Shown one piece after another: positions 51,350 to 59,103 of a stretch of DNA of 64,000 bases. Each line of letters begins with the position of its first letter. Within the stretch, counting starts at the first letter, position 1. A program made the position numbers and the translations under genes. The notes below the pieces were generated by a model. That model was not told the origin of the DNA, did no database searches, and worked only from the letters and a program-made list of their open reading frames with translations. Source of the DNA: Pyramidobacter porci (GTDB taxonomy: Bacteria; Synergistota; Synergistia; Synergistales; Dethiosulfovibrionaceae); contig NZ_VUNH01000006.1 of the NCBI RefSeq assembly GCF_009695745.1, positions 108,302 through 172,301 of the forward strand, in the 5' to 3' direction.

Positions 51350-51533
51350 CACGTCGTCCTTCTTTCCTATATTTGAAAAGATAATATTTAACAACTGAAA
51401 TTATATTATCAGCGGATTATAGTCTTGTCAATCAAAAGAATGCTCTCTCATCGATTAATATACAGTATACATTCGAAGCCGCCGTTACCCGTACCGCCAG
51501 GCGGAATAAAATTAAAAGAGCATCAAAAAAGAG

Positions 51534-51580
51534 AAGCGGAACGACGCGCTGGAGACGATCTCAGCGTGCCGTCCCGCTTT
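51534..51580 (-). terminator. Terminator of the apbE-DUF4491 operon
   Basis: An imperfect stem (AGCGGGACGGCACGCTGA against CCAGCGCGTCGTTCCGCT) with TCTTTTTTG on the minus strand, about 20 bases past the DUF4491 stop. Confidence 0.7.
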
Positions 51581-51602
51581 TTTCGTGCGAGAGTCATGTT
51601 TT

Positions 51603-51896
51603 TCATTCGTATTTCCGCCGCGGATTTTGGGGGAACCAGCCTTTTCTGACGCGCTTGGCCTGAGCTTGCAACTCGACGACGCTCCACAAGTTGGTGGCGC
51701 CGAGAAAGGCGAGGATGGGCGAAGCGACGCCGCGCAGGCAGGCGGAAACGAACAGGCAGATTAGCCCGGCGGCGGCGAATAACGGCCAGACGCGCGTCCC
51801 GAACCAATATTCCGCCTTGATCACGAGCGGATGATAGACGGCGATGATCAGCAGAGAAGCGGCGGCGAGAACGATTCCCTCATAGTTCAGATTCAC
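51603..51896 (-). CDS. DUF4491 family small membrane protein
   Basis: 97 residues from GTG 51896, which overlaps the DUF4405 stop (GTGA). The pattern is that of DUF4491: YEGIVLAAASLLIIAVYHPLVIKAEYWFGTRVWPLFAAAGLICLFVSACL, then LGATNLWSVVELQAQAKRVRKGWFPQNPRRKY. Three helices and a basic cytoplasmic tail. Function unknown. A paralogue sits at 57391. Position at the end of the flavinylation/cytochrome operon hints at a membrane redox accessory. Confidence 0.8.
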   Translation of the reverse strand: MNLNYEGIVLAAASLLIIAVYHPLVIKAEYWFGTRVWPLFAAAGLICLFVSACLRGVASPILAFLGATNLWSVVELQAQAKRVRKGWFPQNPRRKYE

Positions 51897-52588
51897 CGCG
51901 CGGCATCCTTTCGCGACGTTGGAAACGCCTGCAGCCCCTTGCCCGCGTAATGGGAAAGGAAAATGAACAGCGCCATGATGGAGAAATAGCTGAACAGTAC
52001 CGCGAGATCGCTCTGCGTTTCGTCGAAGAAGGCGAACTGGCTGCGCAGCGTCAGAAATCCCCACGCGTCCACGCGCCCGAAGGCGCGCGCCCCGCAGACG
52101 GCCAGCGCCGCCGCCGTGAGCCGAGACAGCCAGGCGGCCGCGCCGCGGTGCCCCTTGACCCCGAAGACGGCGCGCGTCATGCCCATGACCATGCTCCAGT
52201 GCAGGCCGATGTGGACGCTCATGAGCACCATGCCCCAGTAGGACGCGGCCAGATGCAGCGAGCGGGCGACGCCGACGCCGCGGGTGATGTCGAGAAAGGC
52301 GAAAACCGTGCCCGAAATCATCACGCCCGTCACCATGATCGTCACGGCGTCGAGCAGCACCAGCAAGATCACGAAGTTTTGCAGCACGCGCATCGATGTG
52401 GCGCGTCCGCTGAAAAAATGCGCGAACCAGTGCCGATTCAGGACCGCGTGAACGATGAAGAGCACGCCGACAAGGGTGCCGAGAATCTCGTGAGCGACGC
52501 CGCCGACGACTTGATAGGCCATCAGCGCGACCATCAGCGCCGTCATTGCGAAATCCACGGCGAGGCGCGTAAGCGCGTTGGCGTTCAT
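51893..52588 (-). CDS. DUF4405 flavinylation-associated cytochrome b-like protein
   Basis: 231 residues, about five membrane helices. Histidines placed for heme ligation are HEILGTLVGVLFIVHAVLNRHWFAHFF at residues 33-59 and SLHLAASYWGMVLMSVHIGLHWSM near 110-133. This matches DUF4405 (cytochrome b561-like), which co-occurs with ApbE flavin transferases in extracytosolic electron-transfer loci. It would carry electrons through the membrane between a quinone or NADH enzyme and flavinylated periplasmic proteins. It is sandwiched between the Gx transporter gene and DUF4491, overlapping the latter. Confidence 0.82.
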   Translation of the reverse strand: MNANALTRLAVDFAMTALMVALMAYQVVGGVAHEILGTLVGVLFIVHAVLNRHWFAHFFSGRATSMRVLQNFVILLVLLDAVTIMVTGVMISGTVFAFLDITRGVGVARSLHLAASYWGMVLMSVHIGLHWSMVMGMTRAVFGVKGHRGAAAWLSRLTAAALAVCGARAFGRVDAWGFLTLRSQFAFFDETQSDLAVLFSYFSIMALFIFLSHYAGKGLQAFPTSRKDAAR

Positions 52589-52625
52589 GAAATTTTCTCC
52601 TCCTTATGGATCAGAAGACCTGCGG

Positions 52626-53156
52626 TCAAAGATTCTGCGCCGGCAGATCGTCGCGGTCGCGCGTGCGGTAATAGCGCAGCCGCGCAGAGGTCTGCTGGGC
52701 GATCTGCCCCGTCAGCGAACCGCAGACGATGCCGCTGACCAACAGAAACGGCAGGTAAGAGAGCAGCCCCGCGGTTTTCGTCACGGCAATAGCGGCCGCC
52801 AGCTGCCCGACGTTGTGCAGCGCCCCGCCGGCAGCGCTGCACAGCCACAGGCGGCGTTCCGGGATGACGCGTCGCAGCGGCAGCGTGCCGGCCAAACAGA
52901 GCAGCCCGCCCGACAGGCTGAAGATCAGCGCACCGGCGTTGCCGCTGAGCAGCGCGCCGAGCAGAATGCGGGCCAGCAGCACCAGCAGCGTTTCTTTGGC
53001 GGTGCAGTGGTAGAGCGCCCAGACGGTGACGACGTTGGCCAGCCCCAGTTTTGCTCCGGGCACGGGAATGGGCGCAGGCAGGGCCATTTCGGCCGCGAAG
53101 AGGATCAGCGACAGCGCCGTGAGCAGCGCCAGACGGGTGAAGTTTTTCGTGTTCAT
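52626..53156 (-). CDS. Gx transporter family (Hpre_diP_synt_I-like) membrane protein
   Basis: 176 residues; ATG 53156. N-terminal RLALLTALSLILFAAEMALPAPIPVPGAKLGLANVVTVWALYHCTAKETLLVLLARILLGALLSGNAGALIFSLSGGLLC at about 8-88 is the pattern annotated as Gx transporter or heptaprenyl diphosphate synthase component I, an ECF S-component-like fold with five to six helices. In flavin-based electron-transfer loci such proteins accompany ApbE and NusG-II proteins and are thought to move flavin or quinone precursors. It starts 10 bases after the NusG-II stop. Confidence 0.85.
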   Translation of the reverse strand: MNTKNFTRLALLTALSLILFAAEMALPAPIPVPGAKLGLANVVTVWALYHCTAKETLLVLLARILLGALLSGNAGALIFSLSGGLLCLAGTLPLRRVIPERRLWLCSAAGGALHNVGQLAAAIAVTKTAGLLSYLPFLLVSGIVCGSLTGQIAQQTSARLRYYRTRDRDDLPAQNL

Positions 53157-53165
53157 ATTTCCCTC

Positions 53166-53525
53166 CTATTGCGACAGGCTGTCCAGGTCGCCCTCGCTGC
53201 GCGGCGCGTAGCGCACCGTCAGGCCGTGCGGCAGGCAGATCAGCGGCAGCGAGGCCGAGCGCAGCCAGCCCATTCTCACGCAGTCCTGCCCCGGACAGTT
53301 GGCGCTCAGGACTCTGACACGCCCCCGTTCGACGAGCAGGCGGTTGTAGCCGCCGCCGGGGGAGCGGATGTCGATGGTGCGCGAGCCCGTTTCGCGGCTC
53401 AGATCGAGACGGGCGATCACTCTGCTGCGCTGGACGATCTCGACGATCTGCCCGTGCGGCGCGAACCAGCGCCACAGGCACCAGCCGATCAAAAGCAGCA
53501 GGGCGGCGAGGACGAATTTTTTCAT
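53166..53525 (-). CDS. NusG domain II-containing exported protein
   Basis: 119 residues from ATG 53525, overlapping the apbE stop (ATGA). One N-terminal membrane helix (FVLAALLLLIGWCLWRWF), then the NusG-II sheet: GQIVEIVQRSRVIARLDLSRETGSRTIDIRSPGGGYNRLLVERGRVRVLSANCPGQDCVRMGWLR and PLICLPHGLTVRY. The CPGQDCVRMGW and CLPH motifs are hallmarks. It accompanies ApbE and Gx transporter genes in many anaerobes and is a probable extracytoplasmic redox-locus component. Confidence 0.87.
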   Translation of the reverse strand: MKKFVLAALLLLIGWCLWRWFAPHGQIVEIVQRSRVIARLDLSRETGSRTIDIRSPGGGYNRLLVERGRVRVLSANCPGQDCVRMGWLRSASLPLICLPHGLTVRYAPRSEGDLDSLSQ

Positions 53526-54550
53526 CGCCGTACTACCGTCACTTTCGCGCCGGCGTAAGCGGGGTCGGCTTCGAAGCGCGCGGCCAGGTCTTCGCTGATC
53601 CACAGTTCGCCGTTCTCGGTGAGCAGAACGAAGCCGGGGCTGCCGTGTTCCTTCCAGAACGCGGCGGTTTTTTCCGCACCCATGACGAAGAACGCCGTGG
53701 ACATCGCGTCGCAGACTTTTCCTTCGGGGCCGACGGCCGTGGCGGAGATCACGCCGCTGCGCGCCGGAGCGCCTGTGCGTGGATCGAGGATGTGCCAGTA
53801 GATGCGGCCGTCGGGGCCGGTGAAGAAGCGTTCGTAGCCGCCTGAGGTGACGACGGCTTCCGCTTCAACGCGCAGCACGCCGATCAGACCGCCGTCGGGC
53901 GACTTGACGCCGATGCGCCATCTTTGGCCGTCGGGGCGGAGTCCCAGCGTCTGCACGTTGCCGCCCAAGTTGACCAGCGCCGATTCAACGCCCGCGGCGG
54001 CCATGGCGGCGAGCGCTTCGTCGCCGGCGAATCCTTTGCCGACGGCGCCGAGGTCGAGCATGCTGCCTTCGTCGAGGCGCAGCGTTCGTCCGAAGAGGCG
54101 GACGCGATCCGCGCCGGCGAGCTTGAGCAGTTCCGCCAATTCGGCGGCTTCGGGCACGCGGCGTTCTTCCGTCGTGAAGCCCCAGGCGCGCAGCGCGGGG
54201 TAGAGCGTGGGGTCGAACGCGCCGTCCGTCAGAGCGTTCACGCGCAGCGCGAAGGCCGTCAGCGCGGCTGTGTCTTCGCCGACTTCAACCGGCGCGCCGC
54301 CGGCGGCGTTGAGGCGGCCGACGTCGCTGCGCGGGTCGGTGACGGACAGCTCGCTTTCGATCTGCTTGATGCGCGAGCGGGCGCGGTCCAGCGCTTCTTC
54401 GGCGCGAGACCCGTACGCCGTCAGCGTGACCGGCGTGTCCATGGCGTAGAAGCTCACGCTGTGTTTTCGAGTCTTTGCGAATTGATTCCAGCCGTACCAG
54501 CCCCCCAGCGCCAGCAGGGCGACGGCCGCAAAACTGAGAACTTTTTTCAT
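53522..54550 (-). CDS. apbE: FAD:protein FMN transferase ApbE
   Basis: 342 residues from ATG 54550; further upstream codons are unsupported. N-terminal signal or anchor MKKVLSFAAVALLALGGWYGW. ApbE motifs: SFYAMDTPVTLTAYG near 33, INALTDGAFDPTLYPALRAWGF near 100-122, LDLGAVGKGFAGDEAL near 161, ALVNLGGNVQTLG near 186, TSGGYERFFTGPDGRIYWHILDPRTGAPA near 230-258 and DAMSTAFFVMGAEK near 278. It flavinylates target proteins on Thr or Ser in the periplasm using FAD. It leads the operon apbE-NusG-II-Gx-DUF4405-DUF4491. No FMN-binding-domain target gene is in the window. Confidence 0.93.
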   Translation of the reverse strand: MKKVLSFAAVALLALGGWYGWNQFAKTRKHSVSFYAMDTPVTLTAYGSRAEEALDRARSRIKQIESELSVTDPRSDVGRLNAAGGAPVEVGEDTAALTAFALRVNALTDGAFDPTLYPALRAWGFTTEERRVPEAAELAELLKLAGADRVRLFGRTLRLDEGSMLDLGAVGKGFAGDEALAAMAAAGVESALVNLGGNVQTLGLRPDGQRWRIGVKSPDGGLIGVLRVEAEAVVTSGGYERFFTGPDGRIYWHILDPRTGAPARSGVISATAVGPEGKVCDAMSTAFFVMGAEKTAAFWKEHGSPGFVLLTENGELWISEDLAARFEADPAYAGAKVTVVRR

Positions 54551-54653
54551 GACGTTTCCGCCTTTTTCCGCCAGTTCTCGCCCGTGAAAGGCCGGAACTG
54601 ACGATTTTCTCCCGTGGATATGGTAGCACGCCGGCCGTTTCCCGAAAAGGGGC

Positions 54654-54681
54654 TTGCATTGCCCGAAACGGCGATTATAAT
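54654..54681 (+). promoter_or_regulatory. Promoter of the riboswitch-folT unit
   Basis: TTGCAT (54654-54659), a 16-base spacer and TATAAT (54676-54681), just before the riboswitch aptamer. Confidence 0.7.
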
Positions 54682-54693
54682 AGAAGCATCTCA

Positions 54694-54798
54694 AAGCAGA
54701 GTAAAAACCGATGCGTCAAGTGCCGGCTGAACGGGGAGTTGACAGCCGGACGAAAAGCCTCCGGGCTTGCGGTGTCGGGTTTTGCATCCCGCTGCTGC
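54694..54798 (+). promoter_or_regulatory. Tetrahydrofolate (THF) riboswitch
   Basis: The aptamer consensus is recognisable in order: a closing stem AGCAG/CTGCT, then AGAGTA, GCGTCAAGTG (54713-54722), GAACGGGGAGTTG (54728-54741) with the CCGGCT/AGCCGG stem, GACGAAAAGCC, GCGG, and TTTTGCATCCCGCTGC at the 3' side. These are the conserved elements of the folT-type THF riboswitch. The downstream gene is folT, as expected. Confidence 0.88.
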
Positions 54799-54813
54799 AT
54801 ATCGGGCGAGTCC

Positions 54814-54855
54814 CGCCTCCTTATGTAGTAAGAGGAAATTACTGCGAAGGAGGCG
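54814..54855 (+). promoter_or_regulatory. Shine-Dalgarno-sequestering hairpin of folT
   Basis: CGCCTCCTT (54814-54822) is exactly complementary to AAGGAGGCG (54847-54855), which contains the folT ribosome site. An inner stem GTAGTAA/TTACTGC extends it. No T-run follows, so control is probably translational. Confidence 0.8.
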
Positions 54856-54862
54856 TTTTTGT

Positions 54863-55459
54863 ATGATGACATCAGGCAATCCGCGTTCGTTGGGCGCGGG
54901 CGAAAACCGTTGGCTCGGTTCGCTGCGCGAGTTCCGCTCCATCCGCGTGGTGGCGTTCTGCGGCGTCATGTGCGCGCTGGCCATGATCCTCAGCGCCGTG
55001 GCGACGGTCAACCTGGGGCCTTATGTGAAGATCGGCCTGTCCGGCATACCCAACCAAGTGGTGGATTATCTTTTCGGCCCTGCCGCAGGAGCGCTGTTCT
55101 CCGGCGCGCTCGAAGTGATCAAGTTCATGCTTCGGCCCGACGGCGTGTATTTCCCCGGCTTCACGCTCAGCGCCGTGCTGGCCGGCGTGATCTACGGCAC
55201 GGTGCTGTACCGCCGTCCGCTCTCGGTGGCGCGCGTGTTCGTCGCCCATCTGCTCGTCAAGCTGATCGTCAACCTCGGCTGCAACACGCTGTGGCTCGTG
55301 ATCCTCTACAAAAAAGCCGTGTGGGCCATTTTCCCCGCGCGCGCCATGACCAACCTAATCCGCCTGCCCGGCGACGTGCTGGTCACCTATCTGCTGCTGA
55401 AAACCGTCGAGCGCACGATCCTGCCGCTTTTCGGCGGCCGCTTCTCGGAGCGCAAATAA
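54863..55459 (+). CDS. folT: Folate family ECF transporter S component FolT
   Basis: 198 residues from ATG 54863, 7 bases after the AAGGAGGCG element. Six membrane helices. FolT features: VVAFCGVMCALAMILSAVATVNLGPYVKIGLSGIPNQVVDYLFGPAAGALFSGALEVIKFMLRPDGVYFPGFTLSAVLAGVIYGTVLY at about 33-120, and later RVFVAHLLVKLIVNLGCNTLWLVILY. It captures folate for the ECF module (EcfA, A', T), whose genes are elsewhere. Expression is under the THF riboswitch upstream, so the organism salvages folate. Confidence 0.93.
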   Translation: MMTSGNPRSLGAGENRWLGSLREFRSIRVVAFCGVMCALAMILSAVATVNLGPYVKIGLSGIPNQVVDYLFGPAAGALFSGALEVIKFMLRPDGVYFPGFTLSAVLAGVIYGTVLYRRPLSVARVFVAHLLVKLIVNLGCNTLWLVILYKKAVWAIFPARAMTNLIRLPGDVLVTYLLLKTVERTILPLFGGRFSERK

Positions 55460-55461
55460 GA

Positions 55462-55493
55462 AATCAGGCCGACCCTGCGGGGCCGGCCTGATT
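55462..55493 (+). terminator. Intrinsic terminator of folT
   Basis: AATCAGGCCG pairs with CGGCCTGATT, followed by TTTTGGGGG. Confidence 0.85.
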
Positions 55494-55495
55494 TT

Positions 55496-55832
55496 TTGGG
55501 GGAGCTTATCATATTGATTCTTGGTAGAGAGCATCAGCATAGTCTGCTGGGGGCCGCGAGGGAGATTCATAAACAGCTGTTTTAATTCAAAATATGAATT
55601 TGAGGTAGAGCAATCTGATGTTTGGCCTCGCTTCCCGGTTTACTCTTAGGGAGAGAATCGTTTTTGTTTTACGTGGAGATACTATTGATGTAAAATATAA
55701 TTAATTAAAGTATTTTATTCTGAATACAATTAAAAGGAGATGGTTGGCCTTTTTATGTTCAGTTTGTATAATATGATAGGATTTGTCCGTTAAAAAGGGC
55801 ATCCATAATTTCTTAAAAGGGAGATGAGAAAA
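55496..55832. other. Intergenic region between folT and the NSS transporter gene
   Basis: About 340 bases. It holds the segment 55518-55565 that resembles 30657-30704, an AT-rich stretch, and the NSS promoter at 55744-55772. No gene is seen. Confidence 0.5.
55744..55772 (+). promoter_or_regulatory. Promoter of the NSS transporter gene
   Basis: TTGGCC (55744-55749), a 17-base spacer and TATAAT (55767-55772), 60 bases before the start codon. Confidence 0.7.
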
Positions 55833-57296
55833 ATGACACGTGAAAAGGATGTTGCAAGAGGGCAGTGGAGGTCCAAGTTCGGCTTCTTGATGGCGGCGAT
55901 CGGTTCTGCCGTAGGCTTGGGCAATCTCTGGGGATTCCCCTATAAGATGGGAAAAAGCGGCGGCGGGGCGTTCCTGGTCGTGTACCTGGCGGTGGTTCTG
56001 TTGGTCGGCGTTGTCATTATGCTTGGAGAGTTGGCCCTGGGGCGCAAGACCGGTAAGGGCGCCGTGGAAGCCTATCAGGCTGTCTCGAAGAAGTTCGCCT
56101 GGGTGGGATATCTGGGCGTGGCTTCGCCGTTTATCATTCTCGCTTTTTACAACGTCTTGGGCGGCATGGTCTTGAAGTACATGGTCGCTTTCGTCGAATC
56201 GATGTTCTCGGGGGGCGCAAATTTCGCGAACATCAAGAGCGGCGCTTACTTTGGAGAGTTCATCTGCAACGGCTCCGACATGCTCCTCTATCTGGCGATC
56301 TTCGAGCTTCTCAACATCGTGATCGTCATGAGCGGCGTTGAAAGCGGCATCGAGCGCTTCAACAAGTACGCCATCCCCGCCCTTGCCATCATCCTCGCCG
56401 GGCTGGCCGTTTACGTCTACACTTTCCCAGGCGCCGAGAAGGGCCTGGATTTCATGTTCAAGCCGAACTTCGCGGTATTCTCCGATCCTGAGATCGGCTT
56501 TTTCAAGGTCCTGAAAACAGCGGCGGGGCAGATGTTCTTCTCGCTGTCGCTTGGCATGGGAGTCATGATCACCTACGGTTCCTACCTGTCGAAGGAGCAG
56601 GATCTCTCCCGGGAGATGTACATCATCCCGCTGGCCGACACCATCATCGCGGTCCTGGCCGGCATGGTCGTTATGCCGGCGTGCTTTGCCTTCGGCCTTG
56701 CCCCTGCCGGCGGCCCCTCGCTGCTCTTCGTGTCTCTGCACGAGGTCTTCGTGACCGGTATGGGCGGCTTCAGCGGTTCCTTTGTGGGATTCCTCTTTTA
56801 TTTCCTGGTGTTCCTGGCCGCCATCTCCTCCTCGATGTCCTTGCTTGAGGTCTGCGTGGCCTGCTTGCTTGACCGTCAGATCCGCAAGGGGAAGGCTCCC
56901 ACGCGTGCCGCAACGACCATTGTCCTCGCGTTGGTGCTCTTCGTCGTGAGCCTTCCCGTCGCGCTGGACGGACTGGGCAGCAACGTAGCCGGCGGCGCGG
57001 CGATGAACAGCCCTGGCGTGATGATGGGACTCAAGAAGATCCCGGTGGCCTTCGACTGCTGGCTTGACTTCTACGACATGCTCTCCGAAGGCGTGATGAT
57101 GCCTCTCGGCTCTCTGCTCATGAGCGTCATGTTCGGCTGGGTTCTGGGCACGAAGGTCATCGCCGACGAAGTGGCTCTTACGCCGGGGAAGAAGCTCCGC
57201 TTTGAGTGGTTGGTGGATCTCTGCTTCAAGTTCATCGTGCCCGTCATCCTCGTCGTGGTGCTTCTGGCTCAGCTGCAGGACTTCGGGCTCATCTAG
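55833..57296 (+). CDS. Neurotransmitter:sodium symporter (NSS) family amino-acid transporter
   Basis: 487 residues from ATG 55833, 9 bases after AAAGGGAG; the ATG at 55824 directly abuts that ribosome site. NSS signatures: WRSKFGFLMAAIGSAVGLGNLWGFPYKMGKSGGGAFLVVYLAVVLLVGVVIMLGELALGRK near residues 9-70 (Na+-site loop GSAVGLGNLWGFP), FFSLSLGMGVMITYGSYL near 230, and VFLAAISSSMSLLEV near 325. Eleven to twelve helices. Bacterial members import amino acids such as Trp, Tyr or Leu with Na+. Monocistronic, with its own promoter and terminator. Confidence 0.93.
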   Translation: MTREKDVARGQWRSKFGFLMAAIGSAVGLGNLWGFPYKMGKSGGGAFLVVYLAVVLLVGVVIMLGELALGRKTGKGAVEAYQAVSKKFAWVGYLGVASPFIILAFYNVLGGMVLKYMVAFVESMFSGGANFANIKSGAYFGEFICNGSDMLLYLAIFELLNIVIVMSGVESGIERFNKYAIPALAIILAGLAVYVYTFPGAEKGLDFMFKPNFAVFSDPEIGFFKVLKTAAGQMFFSLSLGMGVMITYGSYLSKEQDLSREMYIIPLADTIIAVLAGMVVMPACFAFGLAPAGGPSLLFVSLHEVFVTGMGGFSGSFVGFLFYFLVFLAAISSSMSLLEVCVACLLDRQIRKGKAPTRAATTIVLALVLFVVSLPVALDGLGSNVAGGAAMNSPGVMMGLKKIPVAFDCWLDFYDMLSEGVMMPLGSLLMSVMFGWVLGTKVIADEVALTPGKKLRFEWLVDLCFKFIVPVILVVVLLAQLQDFGLI

Positions 57297-57328
57297 AGGC
57301 TCTTCCGGAAAACATCGGAGCCACACTG

Positions 57329-57363
57329 GGCCGGCATCGCGCGTGGAGTGCGCGATGCCGGCC
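57329..57363 (+). terminator. Intrinsic terminator of the NSS gene
   Basis: GGCCGGCATCGCGC pairs with GCGCGATGCCGGCC around a 7-base loop, followed by TTTTC. Confidence 0.85.
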
Positions 57364-57390
57364 TTTTCAATGATGCTTTTGAATTGAAAA

Positions 57391-57690
57391 TCAGTATCGG
57401 TCATAGCGGCGGCGAGGATTGCGCGGATATTTGCCGTCGCGGACGCGCCGCGTCTGTTCCTTGATCTCGGCGATGGCCCAGAGGTTGACCGCGCCCGTAA
57501 AAGCGGTCAGATAACAGGCCGTGCCGCTGAGAAACAGCGAGGTCCCGATCAGCGCCGCGCCGGCGAGCAGAAACAGCGGCCAGATGCGCTCGGAAAACCA
57601 GTATTCGCCCCAAATCACCACGGGATAATAGACTCCCATGATGAACAGCGAAGCGACGCCCAGCACCGGGCCGGTCAAGTTCAGTTCCAT
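57391..57690 (-). CDS. DUF4491 family small membrane protein, second copy
   Basis: 99 residues from ATG 57690, with CGGAGG 8 bases upstream. Same layout as the gene at 51603: LTGPVLGVASLFIMGVYYPVVIWGEYWFSERIWPLFLLAGAALIGTSLFLSG, then GAVNLWAIAEIKEQTRRVRDGKYPRNPRRRY. Shared signature Y(H/Y)P-V-I-x-x-EYWF, W-PLF and NLW(S/A)-E, basic NPRR end. Function unknown. It is divergent from the D-amino-acid dehydratase gene, whose start is about 100 bases away. Confidence 0.8.
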   Translation of the reverse strand: MELNLTGPVLGVASLFIMGVYYPVVIWGEYWFSERIWPLFLLAGAALIGTSLFLSGTACYLTAFTGAVNLWAIAEIKEQTRRVRDGKYPRNPRRRYDRY

Positions 57691-57792
57691 GTCGCGCACC
57701 TCCGTGGATTTTCGGCGCTTGAAAAACGCCGGAATTTTTGTAGATTACGTGCGAAAACGTCATTATTGTATCACCCCAAGGAGGAGAAAAAC

Positions 57793-58902
57793 GTGAAAAT
57801 CACCGCACTCGATACGCCGTCGCTGCTGATCGATCGCGAGATCATGCGGGACAACATGCAGTTCATGCTCGACTACGCCGCCCGCCACGGCGTCAGGCTG
57901 CGACCGCACGCCAAGACGCACAAGATGCCCGCCGTGGCGCGCCTGCAGGTGGAAATGGGCGCGCGCGGCATCGCCGTGGCCAAAGTCGGCGAAGCCGAAG
58001 CCATGGCCGCCGCAGGGCTGGACGACATCTTCATCGCCAACGAAATCGTCGGCGTGCAGAAATGGGAGCGCATCCGCGCCCTGGCGCAGCGCGGCGTGAA
58101 GGTCGGCTTCGGCGTCGACAGCCTCGAGGCGCTGCCCGGCATCCAAAAAGTTTTTTCCGGCGCCGACCGTCCCGCCGAAGTGCTGATCGAGATCGAAGTG
58201 GGCGAGCGGCGCTCGGGCGTCATCGAGGAAAACGATTTCACCGCTTTGCTGGCGGCGATCCGCCGGTGTTCCGCGATGCGGTTCAAAGGGATCTTTTCGC
58301 ACGACGGCAACAGCTATAGCGCCAAAGACCGCGAGGATCTGATCCGCATCGCCGTCGGCGCGCAGGAACGCACGCTGCGCTTCGCCCGCCTCGCCGCGGC
58401 GGCCGGCATGCCCTGCGAGATCGTCAGTTACGGGGCCACGCCGACCTTCATGAACGAAGTGCCGATCCTCGGCGGCATCACCGAGCTGCGTCCCGGCACG
58501 TTCATCTTCATGGACGCCTCGCAAGGACACGCCATCGGCACGCTGGCGCGCTGCGCCGCCACCGTACTGGCGACGGTGATCAGCCGCCCTACGGCGGAAC
58601 GCGTCATCCTCGACGTCGGTGCCAAAGGGCTGACCATGCAGCGCCGCAGCGAAGGCGTCTGTGCCACGCCGGGACACGGCACGCTGCTCGAACATCCCGG
58701 CGTGCACATCGACAAAGTCTTCGACGAGCACGCCATCATCAACAACGCGGCGTTCCGCGAGAAAGTGCGCGTCGGCGACCGTGTGCGCGTCGTCCCCGTG
58801 CACATTTGTCCCGTCTGCAATCTGTATGAATATGCCTATCTGGTCAGCGGCGGCGAGGTGATCGACCATTTCCCCGTGAGCGCGCGCGGCAAACTGCAAT
58901 AG
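57793..58902 (+). CDS. DSD1-family PLP-dependent D-threonine/D-serine dehydratase-like enzyme
   Basis: 369 residues; GTG 57793 behind GAGGAG. Alanine-racemase-like N-terminal barrel: LDTPSLLIDREIMRDNMQFM near 5, the PLP lysine in LRPHAKTHKMPAVARLQVE near 36-54, GIAVAKVGEAEAMAAAGLDDIFIANEIVG near 59-87. The C-terminal metal site is in VVPVHICPVCNLYEYAYLV near 335, where the His and Cys ligate Zn2+. The family covers D-serine/D-threonine dehydratases and aldolases and D-threo-3-hydroxyaspartate dehydratase. It probably converts a D-hydroxy amino acid to a 2-oxo acid plus ammonia. Confidence 0.88.
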   Translation: MKITALDTPSLLIDREIMRDNMQFMLDYAARHGVRLRPHAKTHKMPAVARLQVEMGARGIAVAKVGEAEAMAAAGLDDIFIANEIVGVQKWERIRALAQRGVKVGFGVDSLEALPGIQKVFSGADRPAEVLIEIEVGERRSGVIEENDFTALLAAIRRCSAMRFKGIFSHDGNSYSAKDREDLIRIAVGAQERTLRFARLAAAAGMPCEIVSYGATPTFMNEVPILGGITELRPGTFIFMDASQGHAIGTLARCAATVLATVISRPTAERVILDVGAKGLTMQRRSEGVCATPGHGTLLEHPGVHIDKVFDEHAIINNAAFREKVRVGDRVRVVPVHICPVCNLYEYAYLVSGGEVIDHFPVSARGKLQ

Positions 58903-59010
58903 AAGCGGAGCGGCGAAGGAGTTTTTCGGCAAAAGTCTTTTGGAGACGGCAAAAATGAAGAGGCGTTGAAGTTCGATAGACGCTGGATCGAAGACCATTT
59001 CTTGGAAACA

Positions 59011-59028
59011 ATGTTCCACGTGGAACAT
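59011..59028. promoter_or_regulatory. parS-like ParB-binding site 3
   Basis: Third perfect copy of ATGTTCCACGTGGAACAT, 108 bases past the dehydratase stop and directly before its terminator. Confidence 0.85.
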
Positions 59029-59030
59029 TG

Positions 59031-59080
59031 AAAGCGTTCGCCGGTTGGTGAAATTCAACTCATCAACCGGCGAACGCTTT
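59031..59080 (+). terminator. Strong terminator of the dehydratase gene
   Basis: A 17-base perfect stem (AAAGCGTTCGCCGGTTG and complement) around a 16-base loop, ending in a T-run. Confidence 0.88.
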
Positions 59081-59103
59081 TTCGTCTTTTGCGGAAGGTA
59101 TTC

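Noticed and set aside
22090..51473. 15-base repeat TATACAGTATACATT at 22090-22104 and 51459-51473, near lysR and upstream of the DUF1932 gene
   Set aside because: A few chance 15-mer matches are expected in a 64-kb window on both strands, and the flanks do not extend the match.
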